A stretch of 64,000 nt of DNA from the NCBI GenBank assembly GCA_963844575.1, contig CAWJOU010000005.1, positions 2,852,001 to 2,916,000 of the forward strand, written 5' to 3'. This DNA comes from DASZUK01 sp963844575. Lineage in GTDB: Bacteria > Actinomycetota > Acidimicrobiia > Acidimicrobiales > RAAP-2. How positions within the stretch are numbered: the first letter of the stretch is position 1; every line of letters begins with the position of its first letter. Below the pieces are notes generated by a model. That model had not been told where the DNA came from. It was given only the letters and a program-made list of their open reading frames with translations, and made no database searches. Position numbers and translations under genes: made by a program. This document shows, in pieces, positions 17,669 through 27,381 of the stretch.

Positions 17669-17827
17669 GGGCCGGCTCCTCCATGATGTCAAGCGCCATT
17701 GGTTCGTCAATGAGCCTGGTCCGACCACCCTCGCGTGGTTCCGTTCTCACGTCCAGCGCGTTTAGGCTCCGAGGCGGGTGAAAGTCGAGTCGATGGTGGC
17801 CAGTCCCGTAGGCGGAGATCGTTGACG

Positions 17828-19429
17828 ATGGACTCTGGCGCACCAGTCCTGGTGGTCGGCGCCGGGCCGACGGGCCTGCTCTTGGCAGCCGAGCTTCATC
17901 GCCGCGGCGTGCCATGCCATCTCGTCGACGCCCAACCCGGACCGATGCACTGGGATCGGGCGACGGTCGTGCACCCCCGCTCTCTCGAGATCTTCGAGTC
18001 CATCGGCATTCTCGGCTCCTTTCTCCAGGCCGGCGTCAAGCAACGGGCGGCCCGCCTCTACTCGGGAGGCGACCTGCTGGGAGAGATCGATCTCTCGACC
18101 TGTGGCAGTCGTCACGGGTTCAACCTCGGCCTCTCCGAAGAGGTGACCGAGTCGATCCTCACCGAGTACCTCCGCCGACAGGGCGGCGACGTCTCCCACT
18201 CGCATCAACTGGTCACGTTGGAACACCGCCCAGACGGGGTCGTCGCCGGCATCGAGCACGACGGCGTGGTCGAGCAGTCACTGTTCCAGTGGGTGGTCGG
18301 CTGCGACGGGTTGCACAGCCTCACCCGTCAGCTGAGCGGCATCGACATGACCGGTCACGACATCCCCGAGCCATGGGCAGTGTTCGATGTCACCGCGTCC
18401 GGCTGGCCGGAGTCCTTCGAGGCCAACTACGCCTACCTGGACGAGACCCCCGTCATCTTGACGGCGCTCCCCGGCCAGCGTTGGCGCGTCTACCTGCGAC
18501 CGACTTCTCCCGACTCCGACCTCGTAACCGATGTCTCCTCCACGATCCTCCGCTACCACCCCGAGGTGGTCCTGAAGGACGCGGCGAACGCGGCGCGGTT
18601 CCACTGCCACACGAAGGTGGCGACACAGTTTCGAGCCGGTCGTGTGCTCCTCGCCGGCGACGCGGCCCACGTCTGCTCGCCATCCCAGGGCCACGGGATG
18701 AACAGCGGCATCCAAGATGCCTTCAACCTCGCCTGGAAGCTCGCGCTCGTCTGTCAGGGTCACTGCCGCGCTGATCTGCTGGACAGCTACGACGCCGAAC
18801 GACGTCCGGTGGCCGAGATGATCACCCAGTCGGGAGACGTCGCCGAGCACGCACACACGCTGACCGATCCCCGCGAGCGACGGGATCGAGACGACGCCCT
18901 GCGGGCGGCCTTCGCCGACCCGACGTCACGGCACCAGGAGGTCATCGCCGAGGCGGAGCTCGATATCGACTACGGAACCTCTCCCATCGTGCTGGGTGCC
19001 ACGAGTGCCGCGCTCGACCCGGGTCAGCGACTGCCCGATGTGATCCCGGTCCGCGTAGGCGACGACGAGGACCGCATGCTCCACGACCTGATCAACCGCG
19101 CCGGTCACACCGCCGTGCTCATCGGCGGATCGTCGGCTGACCGTAAGGAGCTGGCACGGATCGCCGCGTCCGTGCGTTCGGCAACGCACCCGTCACTCGT
19201 CGCGGCGGCTATGGTGGCCACGTCCACATGCGACGACCGCCAGCCGCTGGAGGGACGTGACGGCATCGCCGCTCACCGCGTCGAGCGCGACGAGATCGCC
19301 CTCCTCGTGATCCGCCCTGACGGGTACATCGGCCTCTGCGCGAACCGCGACCACCCTGACGCGTTGACCGCCTACCAGTCCGCATTGGGGTGGGCTCCCG
19401 GCCATGCGTCGGTGCTAGAAAGCGTCTGA
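17828..19429 (+). CDS. FAD-dependent monooxygenase, PheA/TfdB (aromatic hydroxylase) type
   Basis: 533 residues. FAD GxGxxG (VLVVGAGPTGLLLAAEL), the DG motif (GCDGLHSLTRQLSG) and the second FAD motif (RVLLAGDAAHVCSPSQGHGM) followed by NSGIQDAFNLAWKLAL are all present. The roughly 130-residue thioredoxin-like C-terminal domain of phenol hydroxylases is present but lacks an obvious redox Cys pair. ATG 17828 follows a GGAG 10 bases upstream. It heads a rightward pair with a universal stress protein and neighbours an exporter/TetR pair, suggesting detoxification or catabolism of an aromatic compound. Confidence 0.88.
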   Translation: MDSGAPVLVVGAGPTGLLLAAELHRRGVPCHLVDAQPGPMHWDRATVVHPRSLEIFESIGILGSFLQAGVKQRAARLYSGGDLLGEIDLSTCGSRHGFNLGLSEEVTESILTEYLRRQGGDVSHSHQLVTLEHRPDGVVAGIEHDGVVEQSLFQWVVGCDGLHSLTRQLSGIDMTGHDIPEPWAVFDVTASGWPESFEANYAYLDETPVILTALPGQRWRVYLRPTSPDSDLVTDVSSTILRYHPEVVLKDAANAARFHCHTKVATQFRAGRVLLAGDAAHVCSPSQGHGMNSGIQDAFNLAWKLALVCQGHCRADLLDSYDAERRPVAEMITQSGDVAEHAHTLTDPRERRDRDDALRAAFADPTSRHQEVIAEAELDIDYGTSPIVLGATSAALDPGQRLPDVIPVRVGDDEDRMLHDLINRAGHTAVLIGGSSADRKELARIAASVRSATHPSLVAAAMVATSTCDDRQPLEGRDGIAAHRVERDEIALLVIRPDGYIGLCANRDHPDALTAYQSALGWAPGHASVLESV

Positions 19430-19453
19430 GACCTCGAGAAAGAGAGGGTGTTC

Positions 19454-19936
19454 ATGACGGGAGAAAGCCCGCGCGGACCCGTGCTGTTCTGCTTCGACGG
19501 TTCTGAAGGATCACGGGGCGCCATGAGGGCGGCGGTCGAGCTGATCGATCGACCGGCGGACGCAGTTGTGCTCACGGTTTGGGAGACGGTCGCCACCCGC
19601 TTGGCTCTGGCCGGCGCTTTCGCCGCCGGGACCACCGGAGGGGCGGATCTCGACGCGGAGGAGGAGTCCTATGCCCGATCAATGGCCGCCGAGGGAGCCC
19701 TCCGAGCGAGCGAGCATGGGTACCAGGCGTCACCGATGACCAGGGAGTCCTTCGAAGGGATCGCCAGGGCCATCCTGGAGAGCGCGGACGACCTCTCTGC
19801 GCGCTTGATCGTCTGCGGCCAACGGGGCCGCGGCGCTCTGCGCACTGCATTGCTCGGTAGCGTCTCGCACACGCTCGCGTCGCACACCCGGCGTCCGGTG
19901 CTCATCGTTCCAGAATTCTCGGTCGGCGAAGGCTGA
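19454..19936 (+). CDS. Universal stress protein (UspA fold)
   Basis: 160 residues. The start region VLFCFDGSEGSRGAM and the ATP-binding loop VCGQRGRGALRTALLGSVSH (GxGx9GS pattern) are both seen, so it is probably an ATP-binding Usp. ATG 19454 has GAGAGG a few bases upstream; GTG 19448 is an alternative. It lies 24 bp after the monooxygenase. A second Usp gene, on the opposite strand, begins the neighbouring transcript. Confidence 0.87.
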   Translation: MTGESPRGPVLFCFDGSEGSRGAMRAAVELIDRPADAVVLTVWETVATRLALAGAFAAGTTGGADLDAEEESYARSMAAEGALRASEHGYQASPMTRESFEGIARAILESADDLSARLIVCGQRGRGALRTALLGSVSHTLASHTRRPVLIVPEFSVGEG

Positions 19937-20017
19937 GAACCACCAGCGTCGAGCACCGCCACGAGAATCTCGCGGCCGCGCCTTCGGACCCGCAGCCGTC
20001 CGACCGCCCACCGGTCG

Positions 20018-20503
20018 TCAGGCTCGCGGATGCACGAGCAGGACCGGGGATCCGGCGTGGGCCACCACCGCCGCGGCCACGCTGCCGACCATGTGCCCCA
20101 GCAGTCCGCGGTGGCGGTGCGAGCCGATCACGATGAGGCTGGCATCGTTGTCGTTCGCCGTCTGGACGATCCCTTTCCAGCTGGGCGCGGCCTCGACGGC
20201 CATCTCCCGGGCCATGAACCCGGCCGTCACGGCCAGCGACGCGCCGTATGCCGCGGTCTCCTCCGCCGCCTGGTGTACTTCCGTTGCGTTGGCGGCGTCG
20301 AAGTGCTGGCCCTCGACCGGGGAAAAGCCGACATCGGCCGGTTGCCAGACACAGACCACCAGGGCGTCTCGCGCCGTCGTGAGCTGCCGCCCGGCCTGCT
20401 CGATGGCGAACGCCGCGAGCTCGGAGCCGTCGTAGGCGAAGAGCACCGGGCCGAGAGCCACGTCTCGCTGGGCAGTCTCGGCTGTCCCCGGTTCGACCGT
20501 CAT
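20018..20503 (-). CDS. Universal stress protein (UspA fold)
   Basis: 161 residues; VLFAYDGSELAAFAI at the start and VIGSHRHRGLLGHMVGSVAA as nucleotide-binding loop. Here the loop is G-x2-x-R-G-x9-GS, consistent with ATP binding. It starts 1 bp after the MFS gene stop on the same strand, so it is the second gene of an MFS-usp transcript running away from the TetR regulator. Confidence 0.87.
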   Translation of the reverse strand: MTVEPGTAETAQRDVALGPVLFAYDGSELAAFAIEQAGRQLTTARDALVVCVWQPADVGFSPVEGQHFDAANATEVHQAAEETAAYGASLAVTAGFMAREMAVEAAPSWKGIVQTANDNDASLIVIGSHRHRGLLGHMVGSVAAAVVAHAGSPVLLVHPRA

Positions 20504-20504
20504 G

Positions 20505-21992
20505 TCAGTCGGCTCCTTCGCTCACCGGCGTGGCAACCACTCGGCCCGAGCGGACCCTGGCCAATAGCGGTGGCGAATACCACCCCGGGTCCGTTCCGGC
20601 CAGGAAGCGATCGAGATCGGCCGCTTGCGGACGCGCGCCGCTGAGAGCGTAGACGGTGACACCGATCACGGCACCGGCGATCGCCAGCCCGAGCCCCACC
20701 CAGAGCGCGGTGGCGGTACCGGCGTCGACGCCGCCGGAGGCGGTCGAGGCGAAGTAGACGAAGATCGGCGCCACCATGAACGCGGCCACGGCTCGTAGGA
20801 GCTCGACGATAGCGAGCACACGCTGGAGGTTCGCGGCGGCCAGTGAGAAGCCAGCCACGAAGAGCGCGGGCGCGACGGTGGCTCCGAGCCCGATCCCCGT
20901 CAATCCCGAACCGACCAGCGTGAGCGCCTGGCTGGAGGGCACCTCGATCCGGAACACCGCGATCCCGGCCGCCAGCGCGACCATGCCGACCAGCGGGAGA
21001 TAGTGCAGAGACCGCCTCCTGATGACCACGCCGAGCGCGACGGCCGTGATCACCGCGCCCCCGACCTCTGGCAGGTAGAGCAGTCCGATGTGCAGCGGGC
21101 TGTACCTTCCCACCAAGACACTCGCGGTGAGCACCGTCGCCGACACCGAGGCCGCCGCCGCGAACAGCGCCACCGCGATCCCGGCGACCGGGATCGAGCT
21201 CGTCAGCATGCTGCGGATCGTCAGCAGTGGTCGCTTGGCCCGGTACTGGTAGACGACCAGGGTGATGATGACGGCTACGCCACCCACCAGCGGGAGGATC
21301 ACCTCCGGATCCAAGAAGCGGTGGCTCGTGAGCTCCGACACGCCGAAGAAGGCGGCCACGCACCCGACGACGGCGAGCCCGATCGCCGGGAAATCACGCG
21401 GCGAGTCGGGATTGGCGGGCGGCGAGTCCTCGAACGTCAGAACGGTCAGCAGCAGGGCCACGGCCGCGATCCCGGCGACGATCCAGAACAGTGGCCGCCA
21501 GGCGTCCGACTCCGCCTGCAAACCGCCGATGAAGGGGCCCAGCGCGACCGCCCCGAAGATGCACATGTTCATGATCACGACCGTGATGCGGAGCTTGTCC
21601 GGCGGAAAGCCGATCGCCAGCGGTGGCACGGCGGCGATGAGCAGGAGACTGGTGCAGAGGCCTTGGAGCACGTGACCGACGATGTACATGGCCGGATCCT
21701 GCGCCGCCGCGGCCAGGACGGATCCGATCAACAGCACCGCCGCATAGAGGACCACCATCCTCCGCTGGGGCAGGTGCTGGGCGAACTGGACCGCCAGCAC
21801 CGTACCGACCGCGTAGGCGGCGTTCCCGAGGCCCGAGCCGAGGCTCATCGTCTGCAGGCTCGTGTGCAGCTGTTTGGCGATGATCGGGGTGATCGGGCCG
21901 AGGGCGGAGGACAACGCCAGGTAGGGGATCAGCGCGAACATCACCATCGCGGCCACCGCGGCGTAACGACCGGCAAGAGGACCTTGGCGCAT
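20505..21992 (-). CDS. MFS transporter, DHA2-like drug/metabolite exporter
   Basis: About 495 residues with some 12-14 hydrophobic helices. Features include the long first helix (AAMVMFALIPYLALSSALGP), a loop with LPQRRMVVLY (motif-A-like, basic) and a central hydrophilic region (FEDSPPANPDSPRDF). A TTG at 22010 would add six residues; ATG 21992 is chosen by convention. The gene is divergent from a TetR regulator with a 111-bp gap containing an inverted repeat, a standard repressor-efflux arrangement. The neighbouring aromatic monooxygenase suggests the same inducer, but this is inference. Confidence 0.87.
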   Translation of the reverse strand: MRQGPLAGRYAAVAAMVMFALIPYLALSSALGPITPIIAKQLHTSLQTMSLGSGLGNAAYAVGTVLAVQFAQHLPQRRMVVLYAAVLLIGSVLAAAAQDPAMYIVGHVLQGLCTSLLLIAAVPPLAIGFPPDKLRITVVIMNMCIFGAVALGPFIGGLQAESDAWRPLFWIVAGIAAVALLLTVLTFEDSPPANPDSPRDFPAIGLAVVGCVAAFFGVSELTSHRFLDPEVILPLVGGVAVIITLVVYQYRAKRPLLTIRSMLTSSIPVAGIAVALFAAAASVSATVLTASVLVGRYSPLHIGLLYLPEVGGAVITAVALGVVIRRRSLHYLPLVGMVALAAGIAVFRIEVPSSQALTLVGSGLTGIGLGATVAPALFVAGFSLAAANLQRVLAIVELLRAVAAFMVAPIFVYFASTASGGVDAGTATALWVGLGLAIAGAVIGVTVYALSGARPQAADLDRFLAGTDPGWYSPPLLARVRSGRVVATPVSEGAD

Positions 21993-22011
21993 CCCCCGAG
22001 GTTTTAGCAAT

Positions 22012-22034
22012 AAACGGACTACTATGTCCAGTTT
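22012..22034. promoter_or_regulatory. Inverted repeat, candidate TetR operator
   Basis: AAACGGAC - TACTAT - GTCCAGTTT: arms pair as AAAC(n)GGAC / GTCC(n)GTTT with one unpaired base in the right arm. It lies 20 bp upstream of the MFS start, where a bound repressor would block transcription. Confidence 0.45.
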
Positions 22035-22077
22035 GTTGATGACGATGAGATGGATCGTTAATGGAGATCTGACCCTT

Positions 22078-22095
22078 GCGGATAGACCTGTCCGC
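22078..22095. promoter_or_regulatory. Second imperfect palindrome near the tetR start
   Basis: 18-bp palindrome GCGGATAGACCTGTCCGC (7 of 9 position pairs complementary), 27 bp before the TTG of the TetR gene. It shares a GGAC/GTCC-like core with the repeat at 22012-22034, so it could be an autoregulatory site. Confidence 0.35.
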
Positions 22096-22121
22096 TTGTA
22101 TCCTGTCGCTGGGGGTATCCG

Positions 22122-22691
22122 TTGACCAACAGTCAGCTGCGTAGTGACGCCATGCGGAACCGGCGAGCGATCCTCGACGCCGCCCGCGAGCTGTTCGCCG
22201 AGTCCGCCGACGTCTCCATGTGCGAAGTGGCCCGTCGCGCTGGCGTGGGCCAGGCGACGCTCTATCGCAACTTCGGGGACCGGCAGGCGCTGGCCGCCGA
22301 GATCCTCGTCGAGCAGCTCGAGCGCCTCACCCAGCTCGCGAACGAGTACGCCGGCGACCCGGATGCCTTCTTCGTCCTGCTACGAAGTCTCATCGAGAGC
22401 ATGGGCGACCTCTACGCCCTGGGCGAGCTGGCTCGCCGCGACGCCTGCGTCGGCTCCCAGCTCGACCAGCACCGGCAGCGTGTTGCCGAACTGATGAAGC
22501 GTCCGCTGTCCGACGCCAAGGCCGCCGGAGCGCTGCGCCGCGACGCCTCTCTCGATGACGTCTTCCTGGTACTGCTCATGGTGAGGGGCGCCATGACGAG
22601 GGCGGACGGAGCGGCCGCACGGGCCATCGCCGCCAACCGCGCGCTGACGCTGGCCCTCGACGGCATGGTGACCCACCGCGTTCGGGCCTGA
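22122..22691 (+). CDS. TetR/AcrR family transcriptional regulator
   Basis: 189 residues. N-terminal HTH: RRAILDAARELFAE followed by VARRAGVGQATLYRNFGDRQ. The C-terminal ligand domain is unclassified. TTG 22122 with GGGGGT upstream is the chosen start; ATG 22152 (MRNRRAIL) would remove 10 residues but keep the HTH. Divergent from the MFS exporter and presumably its repressor. The ligand may be the substrate or product of the adjacent monooxygenase (inference). Confidence 0.88.
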   Translation: MTNSQLRSDAMRNRRAILDAARELFAESADVSMCEVARRAGVGQATLYRNFGDRQALAAEILVEQLERLTQLANEYAGDPDAFFVLLRSLIESMGDLYALGELARRDACVGSQLDQHRQRVAELMKRPLSDAKAAGALRRDASLDDVFLVLLMVRGAMTRADGAAARAIAANRALTLALDGMVTHRVRA

Positions 22692-22811
22692 CCCGCTCTG
22701 GGCCGACCGGTGTACGACCCCATCGACCCCCGACAAGAGAACGTCACGAGGGTGTCTCGTTGGCCCTGTGCGAAACTCTGATTGGAACTTCGGTGATGGG
22801 AAGGGGCCGGG

Positions 22812-24542
22812 ATGGGGTCACGACGTCTGCTCCGTGTCCTGGGGGGCATCGCGATGGTCGCCAGCCTGATGGTTGCCACCACGTCGTTCATCGCCACGAC
22901 CGTGTCATCGGCCGGGACGCCGGTCCCCGGCGCCCCGAACTGCCCCATGTTCCCGTCGACAAACGTCTGGAACACCCGGATCACAAACCTGCCCGTCAAC
23001 GCGCTCTCCACAGCGTGGCTGGCCAGCATGAATTCGGCCACCACCAACCTGCATCCCACATTTGGTCCGGCGACAAACCAGACAGTCCCCTACGGGATCC
23101 CCTACACGGTGGTCCAGCCCAGCCAACCGTTCGTCAACGTCTCGTTTCAGTACACAACACAGAGCGACCCCGGGCCCTACCCGTTCGGCCCCAACACGCC
23201 GATCGAGGGTGGGCAAGCCTCGACAGGCGACCGCCACGCGCTCATGGTCGACCCGACAAGCTGCACCCTCTACGAGCTCTACGACGCCCGGTACAGCCCG
23301 ACCGGGTCAACGGCGGGTTCAGGTGCGATCTGGAACCTCCGGTCGAACGCCCTGCGACCGGCCGGTTGGACGTCAGCCGACGCCGCCGGGCTCCCGATCC
23401 TGCCCGGGCTCGTGCGCTACGACGAGGTGCAATCGGGAAGCATCACGCATGCCATCCGGATGACCGCCGCGCATACCGACACCAGCTTCATCTGGCCGGC
23501 ACGACATGAGGCCGGAACACGGACAGACCCGGACCTCCCGCCTATGGGCGCCCGGTTCCGCCTGAAGTCGACATTCAACCTCAGCGGGTTCTCCGCCCAA
23601 GCGCAGGTCGTGCTTCGTGCCATGCAGCAGTACGGCCTGATCCTCGCCGACAACGGCAGCAACTGGTACTTCGGAGGTGCGGCCACAAACGCGTGGCCTC
23701 CGTCGCTCGTCAACGAACTGAAGAAGGTGCCGGCCAGCGCATTCCAAGCGGTCGACGAGTCGTCGCTCATGGTCAATCCCAACTCGGGACAGGCCAGTAC
23801 GTTTCCGGGCCCGGTGACGGGCATCGCCGCCCCGAGCAGCGGATCGGGCTACTGGCTCACCGACGCCGAGGGCGCCGTGTCGGCGCACGGCGTGCCGAGC
23901 TACGGGTCGATGGCCAACACGCCGCTCAATGCCGCCATTGCCCACATCGTCTCGACCCCCGACGGCGGCGGGTACTGGCTCGTGGCGAGCGATGGTGGGG
24001 TCTTCTCGTTCGGTGACGCCAAGTTCTACGGCTCGATGGGCGGACAACCGCTCAATGCCCCGGTCGTCAACCTCGCCTCCACTCCCGATGGTGGCGGCTA
24101 TTGGTTGGTCGCCTCCGATGGCGGCGTCTTCGCGTTCGGCGATGCCAAGTACTACGGATCGATGGGCGGCAAAGCCCTCAACGCCCCCGTGGTGGGCATT
24201 GCCGCGGATGCCAAGGCCGGCGGCTACTGGCTCGTTGCCTCTGACGGGGGGATCTTCGCGTTCGGCACAGCACCGTTCTTCGGCAGTACCGGCAACCTTC
24301 GACTCAACAAACCGATCAACGGCATGGCACCGACGTCTGGCGACAACGGCTACTGGATGGTGGCCTCCGATGGCGGCATCTTCGCCTTCGGTACGGCCCC
24401 GTTCTGGGGGAGCACCGGGAGCCTCGTCCTCAACGCCCCGATCGTCGGCATGGCACCGGACAATGCCACGGGCGGTTACTGGCTCGTCGGATCCGACGGG
24501 GGGGTGTTTTCTTACGACGCACCCTTTGACGGTGCGGACTGA
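22812..24542 (+). CDS. Secreted protein with C-terminal GGYW repeats
   Basis: 576 residues. Signal peptide (about 1-34: RRLLRVLGGIAMVASLMVA). Residues 43-330 form a domain starting NCPMFPSTNVWNTRI, of unknown function, with few Cys; it includes HALMVDPTSCTLYELYDA and ITHAIRMTAAHTDTSFIWPA. From about residue 340 there are six repeats of roughly 35-38 residues of the type GGYWLVASDGGVFAFGDAK, likely forming a beta-propeller. The last repeat ends within SDGGVFSYDAPF, so the gene stops cleanly after a partial blade. The repeat occurs in four loci of this window. I cannot assign a function; extracellular binding or cell-surface attachment is a guess. Confidence 0.8.
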   Translation: MGSRRLLRVLGGIAMVASLMVATTSFIATTVSSAGTPVPGAPNCPMFPSTNVWNTRITNLPVNALSTAWLASMNSATTNLHPTFGPATNQTVPYGIPYTVVQPSQPFVNVSFQYTTQSDPGPYPFGPNTPIEGGQASTGDRHALMVDPTSCTLYELYDARYSPTGSTAGSGAIWNLRSNALRPAGWTSADAAGLPILPGLVRYDEVQSGSITHAIRMTAAHTDTSFIWPARHEAGTRTDPDLPPMGARFRLKSTFNLSGFSAQAQVVLRAMQQYGLILADNGSNWYFGGAATNAWPPSLVNELKKVPASAFQAVDESSLMVNPNSGQASTFPGPVTGIAAPSSGSGYWLTDAEGAVSAHGVPSYGSMANTPLNAAIAHIVSTPDGGGYWLVASDGGVFSFGDAKFYGSMGGQPLNAPVVNLASTPDGGGYWLVASDGGVFAFGDAKYYGSMGGKALNAPVVGIAADAKAGGYWLVASDGGIFAFGTAPFFGSTGNLRLNKPINGMAPTSGDNGYWMVASDGGIFAFGTAPFWGSTGSLVLNAPIVGMAPDNATGGYWLVGSDGGVFSYDAPFDGAD

Positions 24543-24543
24543 T

Positions 24544-24610
24544 GGCATTCAGAAACGCGAACAGGCCGCCATCGGAGGTCACCTCCCAGTGGCCGCCACC
24601 AAGGCCGTCG
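24544..24610 (-). pseudogene. Antisense remnant of a GGYW repeat
   Basis: Read on the minus strand this 67-bp stretch encodes GGGHWEVTSDGGLFAFLNA, a degraded copy of the GGYWxVxSDGGxFAFGDA repeat, immediately after and opposite to the GGYW-repeat gene that ends at 24542. No start or stop frames it. The rest of the gap to 24744 shows nothing clear. Confidence 0.55.
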
Positions 24611-24744
24611 TTCAGCTAGCCGGACATGATTGTGGTCTTCGGAGTTGCCGTGCATGAGTTCAGTCCGCGTCAGTTCGGTGGCGATACCGGATTACCGCCC
24701 CGACGATCGGCGTTCGAGAGCACGTAGCTGCCGTACCCTGACCC

Positions 24745-27243
24745 ATGGTCACTGTCCCCCACCCGACTAGGACCGACCTTCCGGTCGAAGCGGTCATCGC
24801 CGAGCTCCGCACTGCGCTTTCCGGGATCGGCTCTGCAGTCCTCCAGGCTGAGCCGGGCGCAGGCAAGACGACGATCGTTCCCCTTCGCCTGTTGGGTGAG
24901 CCGTGGATGGATGGCGGCCGCATGCTCCTGCTCGAGCCCCGCCGGGTCGCGGCCCGTGCTGCGGCGGCGCGGATGGCGGCACTCCTCGGCGAGCGTGTCG
25001 GGGAGACCATCGGTATCTCGACCCGTGACGAACGCCGGGTCTCGGCGACGACCCGGATCGAGGTCGTCACCGATGGCATTCTCACCCGACGCCTTCAGCG
25101 AGACCCCACGCTCGACGGCGTCGCGCTCGTCATCTTCGACGAGTTCCACGAGCGCCACCTCCAGGCGGATCTCGGCCTGGCACTCACGCTCGACGCCCGC
25201 GAGGGCCTCCGGCCGGAGCTTCGCGTCCTCGTCATGTCTGCGACTCTCGACTCGGGCCCGATCTCCGTTCTTCTCGGGGATGCGCCATTCGTGTCGAGCC
25301 GGGGACGGTCGTTCCCGATTGATCTCCATTGGATGCCGCGGCGAACGAACGCCCGTCTGGAACACGGTGTCGCCACGGCGGTGCATCATGCGCTCGAACG
25401 CGACCCTGGGGATGCACTGGTATTCCTCCCCGGGACCGGTGAGATCAGAACGGCGATCCGCACGCTGGGCGGTATCCGTGGCGTCGACGTTCTCCCACTT
25501 CACGGCATGCTGCCGGCCGCGGAGCAGGACCGAGCGTTGCGTGCAGGTGCGCGTCGCCGGGTCGTCGTCGCGACCGATATTGCAGAGTCGAGCGTGACCG
25601 TGGAGGGCGTCACGATCGTCATCGATAGCGGTTTGGCCCGGCGACCGGCGTTCGACCCCACGAGTGGCCTCAGCCGGGTGCGGACGATCACGACCTCCCG
25701 TGCGTCAGCCAACCAACGTGCTGGTCGCGCTGGCCGCACCGCACCCGGCGTGGCCTACCGGCTGTGGTCCGAATCCGAGCACCTCAAACGGCGAGAATGG
25801 CCCGATCCCGAGATCGCCGGTGCGGACCTCACGCCCCTTGCGCTCGAACTGGCCGCCTGGGGGGCGCCCGCCGAGGCCCTCCGATGGCTCGACCCGCCGC
25901 CGTCGGGCGCCCTCGCCGTCGCGGCCTCCCTGTTGATCGAGCTCGGCGCGCTGGCTGACGGCCGTCTGACCGATCTCGGACGTCGAATGCTCGAGCTTCC
26001 ACTCCACCCGAGACTCGCCCGAATGGTGATCGAAACGGCGGCCGACGACCGCCGGGTGGCCGCGCTCCTCGCCGCGATGCTCTCGGAACGGGACATCGCC
26101 CGGCGCGGCGGGCGGGACTCCCCGGTGAGCGCGGACATCGCGGAGCGCCTCGCCGCGCTCACTGGCGACGGCTCAGGCTGGCTCGCGATCGACAGAACGT
26201 CCGCCGCAACGGTACGCCGCCGTGCCGACGAGCTGCTCCGGCGCGCCAAGTTGCCGGCAGGCAGCAGTCTGACGGCTGATCCCGGTCCGCTACTCGCTCT
26301 CGGCTACCCCGACCGGATCGCGCAGTTGCGCGGCGGTGCCCGCTATCGGTTGCGCCACGGCTCGGCCGCAGCGCTCCCCGAACACGACCCACTGACCGGG
26401 GCCGGGTGGCTCGTCGCGGCCGAGATAGACGGCGCGGACCGCGCCGCTCGCGGCGAGGGCCGGATCCGCCTCGCCGCGGTACTCGACCGTGAGGACGTCG
26501 AGTCGATCGGCGGGGAGGGGATCGCGACTGTCGTCCGGGTTGCATGGGACGACGGTGTGGATGATCTGCGGGCGACGACCGAGCGTGTCCTCGACGCGCT
26601 CGTCCTCGGCACGGTCCGAACTTCCCCGCAGCCAGGGCCGGAGACCACGGCGGCGCTTGTCGCCCACGTTATTTCGACCGGCCTGGCGCCCCTCGGGTGG
26701 TCTAGTGCGGCGCGAATTCTTCAGGCACGCGTCGGGTGGGCACGTGCCGCCTTCGGTGAGGCTTGGCCGGCGTGCACCGACGATGCGCTCGCCACCGACG
26801 TTGGCGCGTGGCTCACCCCACTTCTCGGGCGAGCGACGGGCAGAGCTGACCTCCAGCGCGTCGACATGGCCAGCGTCATCCGTTCCCGCCTCGGTGGCCT
26901 GGTCGCTGATCTCGACCGACTCGTGCCGAACGCGGTCCTCCTCGCCAGCGGCAAGACCGTCCCGGTCTCGTACGACGGTGAGCATCCTCGAATCGCAGTG
27001 CGCGCCCAGGACCTGTACGGCACCGCCATCCACCCAACGATCGCGAACGGTCGGATCCCGGTCACGGTGGAAGTCCTCTCCCCCGCCGGGCGGCCGATCC
27101 AGATCACCGGCGACCTCCCGGGGTTCTGGATCGGGAGCTGGGCGGCGGTCCGCCGGGAGATGGCGACGCGTTATCCCCGCCACCACTGGCCCGACGATCC
27201 AGCGGCCGCGACTCCTGGGCAGCGCCCGCGTCAGCGTCGCTGA
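24745..27243 (+). CDS. hrpB: ATP-dependent RNA helicase HrpB-like (DEAH family)
   Basis: 832 residues, usual HrpB length. Helicase motifs in order: I AEPGAGKTT, Ia LLEPRRVAARAAA, II DEFHER (DEAH variant DEFH, typical of HrpB), III SATLD, V ATDIAESSVT, VI QRAGRAGRT. The C-terminal HrpB domain ends RYPRHHWPDDPAAATP, the family's usual tail. The start ATG (codon MVTVPHPTR) is 20 bp into a clear frame. The biological role of HrpB in actinobacteria is not well defined; RNA unwinding or ribosome-related activity is likely. Convergent with the AAA ATPase downstream. Confidence 0.92.
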   Translation: MVTVPHPTRTDLPVEAVIAELRTALSGIGSAVLQAEPGAGKTTIVPLRLLGEPWMDGGRMLLLEPRRVAARAAAARMAALLGERVGETIGISTRDERRVSATTRIEVVTDGILTRRLQRDPTLDGVALVIFDEFHERHLQADLGLALTLDAREGLRPELRVLVMSATLDSGPISVLLGDAPFVSSRGRSFPIDLHWMPRRTNARLEHGVATAVHHALERDPGDALVFLPGTGEIRTAIRTLGGIRGVDVLPLHGMLPAAEQDRALRAGARRRVVVATDIAESSVTVEGVTIVIDSGLARRPAFDPTSGLSRVRTITTSRASANQRAGRAGRTAPGVAYRLWSESEHLKRREWPDPEIAGADLTPLALELAAWGAPAEALRWLDPPPSGALAVAASLLIELGALADGRLTDLGRRMLELPLHPRLARMVIETAADDRRVAALLAAMLSERDIARRGGRDSPVSADIAERLAALTGDGSGWLAIDRTSAATVRRRADELLRRAKLPAGSSLTADPGPLLALGYPDRIAQLRGGARYRLRHGSAAALPEHDPLTGAGWLVAAEIDGADRAARGEGRIRLAAVLDREDVESIGGEGIATVVRVAWDDGVDDLRATTERVLDALVLGTVRTSPQPGPETTAALVAHVISTGLAPLGWSSAARILQARVGWARAAFGEAWPACTDDALATDVGAWLTPLLGRATGRADLQRVDMASVIRSRLGGLVADLDRLVPNAVLLASGKTVPVSYDGEHPRIAVRAQDLYGTAIHPTIANGRIPVTVEVLSPAGRPIQITGDLPGFWIGSWAAVRREMATRYPRHHWPDDPAAATPGQRPRQRR

Positions 27244-27381
27244 TCCAGTCCCAGGAGGTCCCTGTGGATGCCGACAACGCTGTCCGCAGTTCCTGAACTG
27301 GACTTTGACGGAAGGATCCTCTTCTGGCGAGCATCCTGCTCTGTGATTACGTTCCGCTCGGCCGCACCTTCAGCTCGACAC

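Noticed and set aside
24745..27243. HrpB helicase considered as part of a defence system with the AAA ATPase
   Set aside because: HrpB is widespread and the ATPase is convergent, not in an operon; no shared regulation seen.
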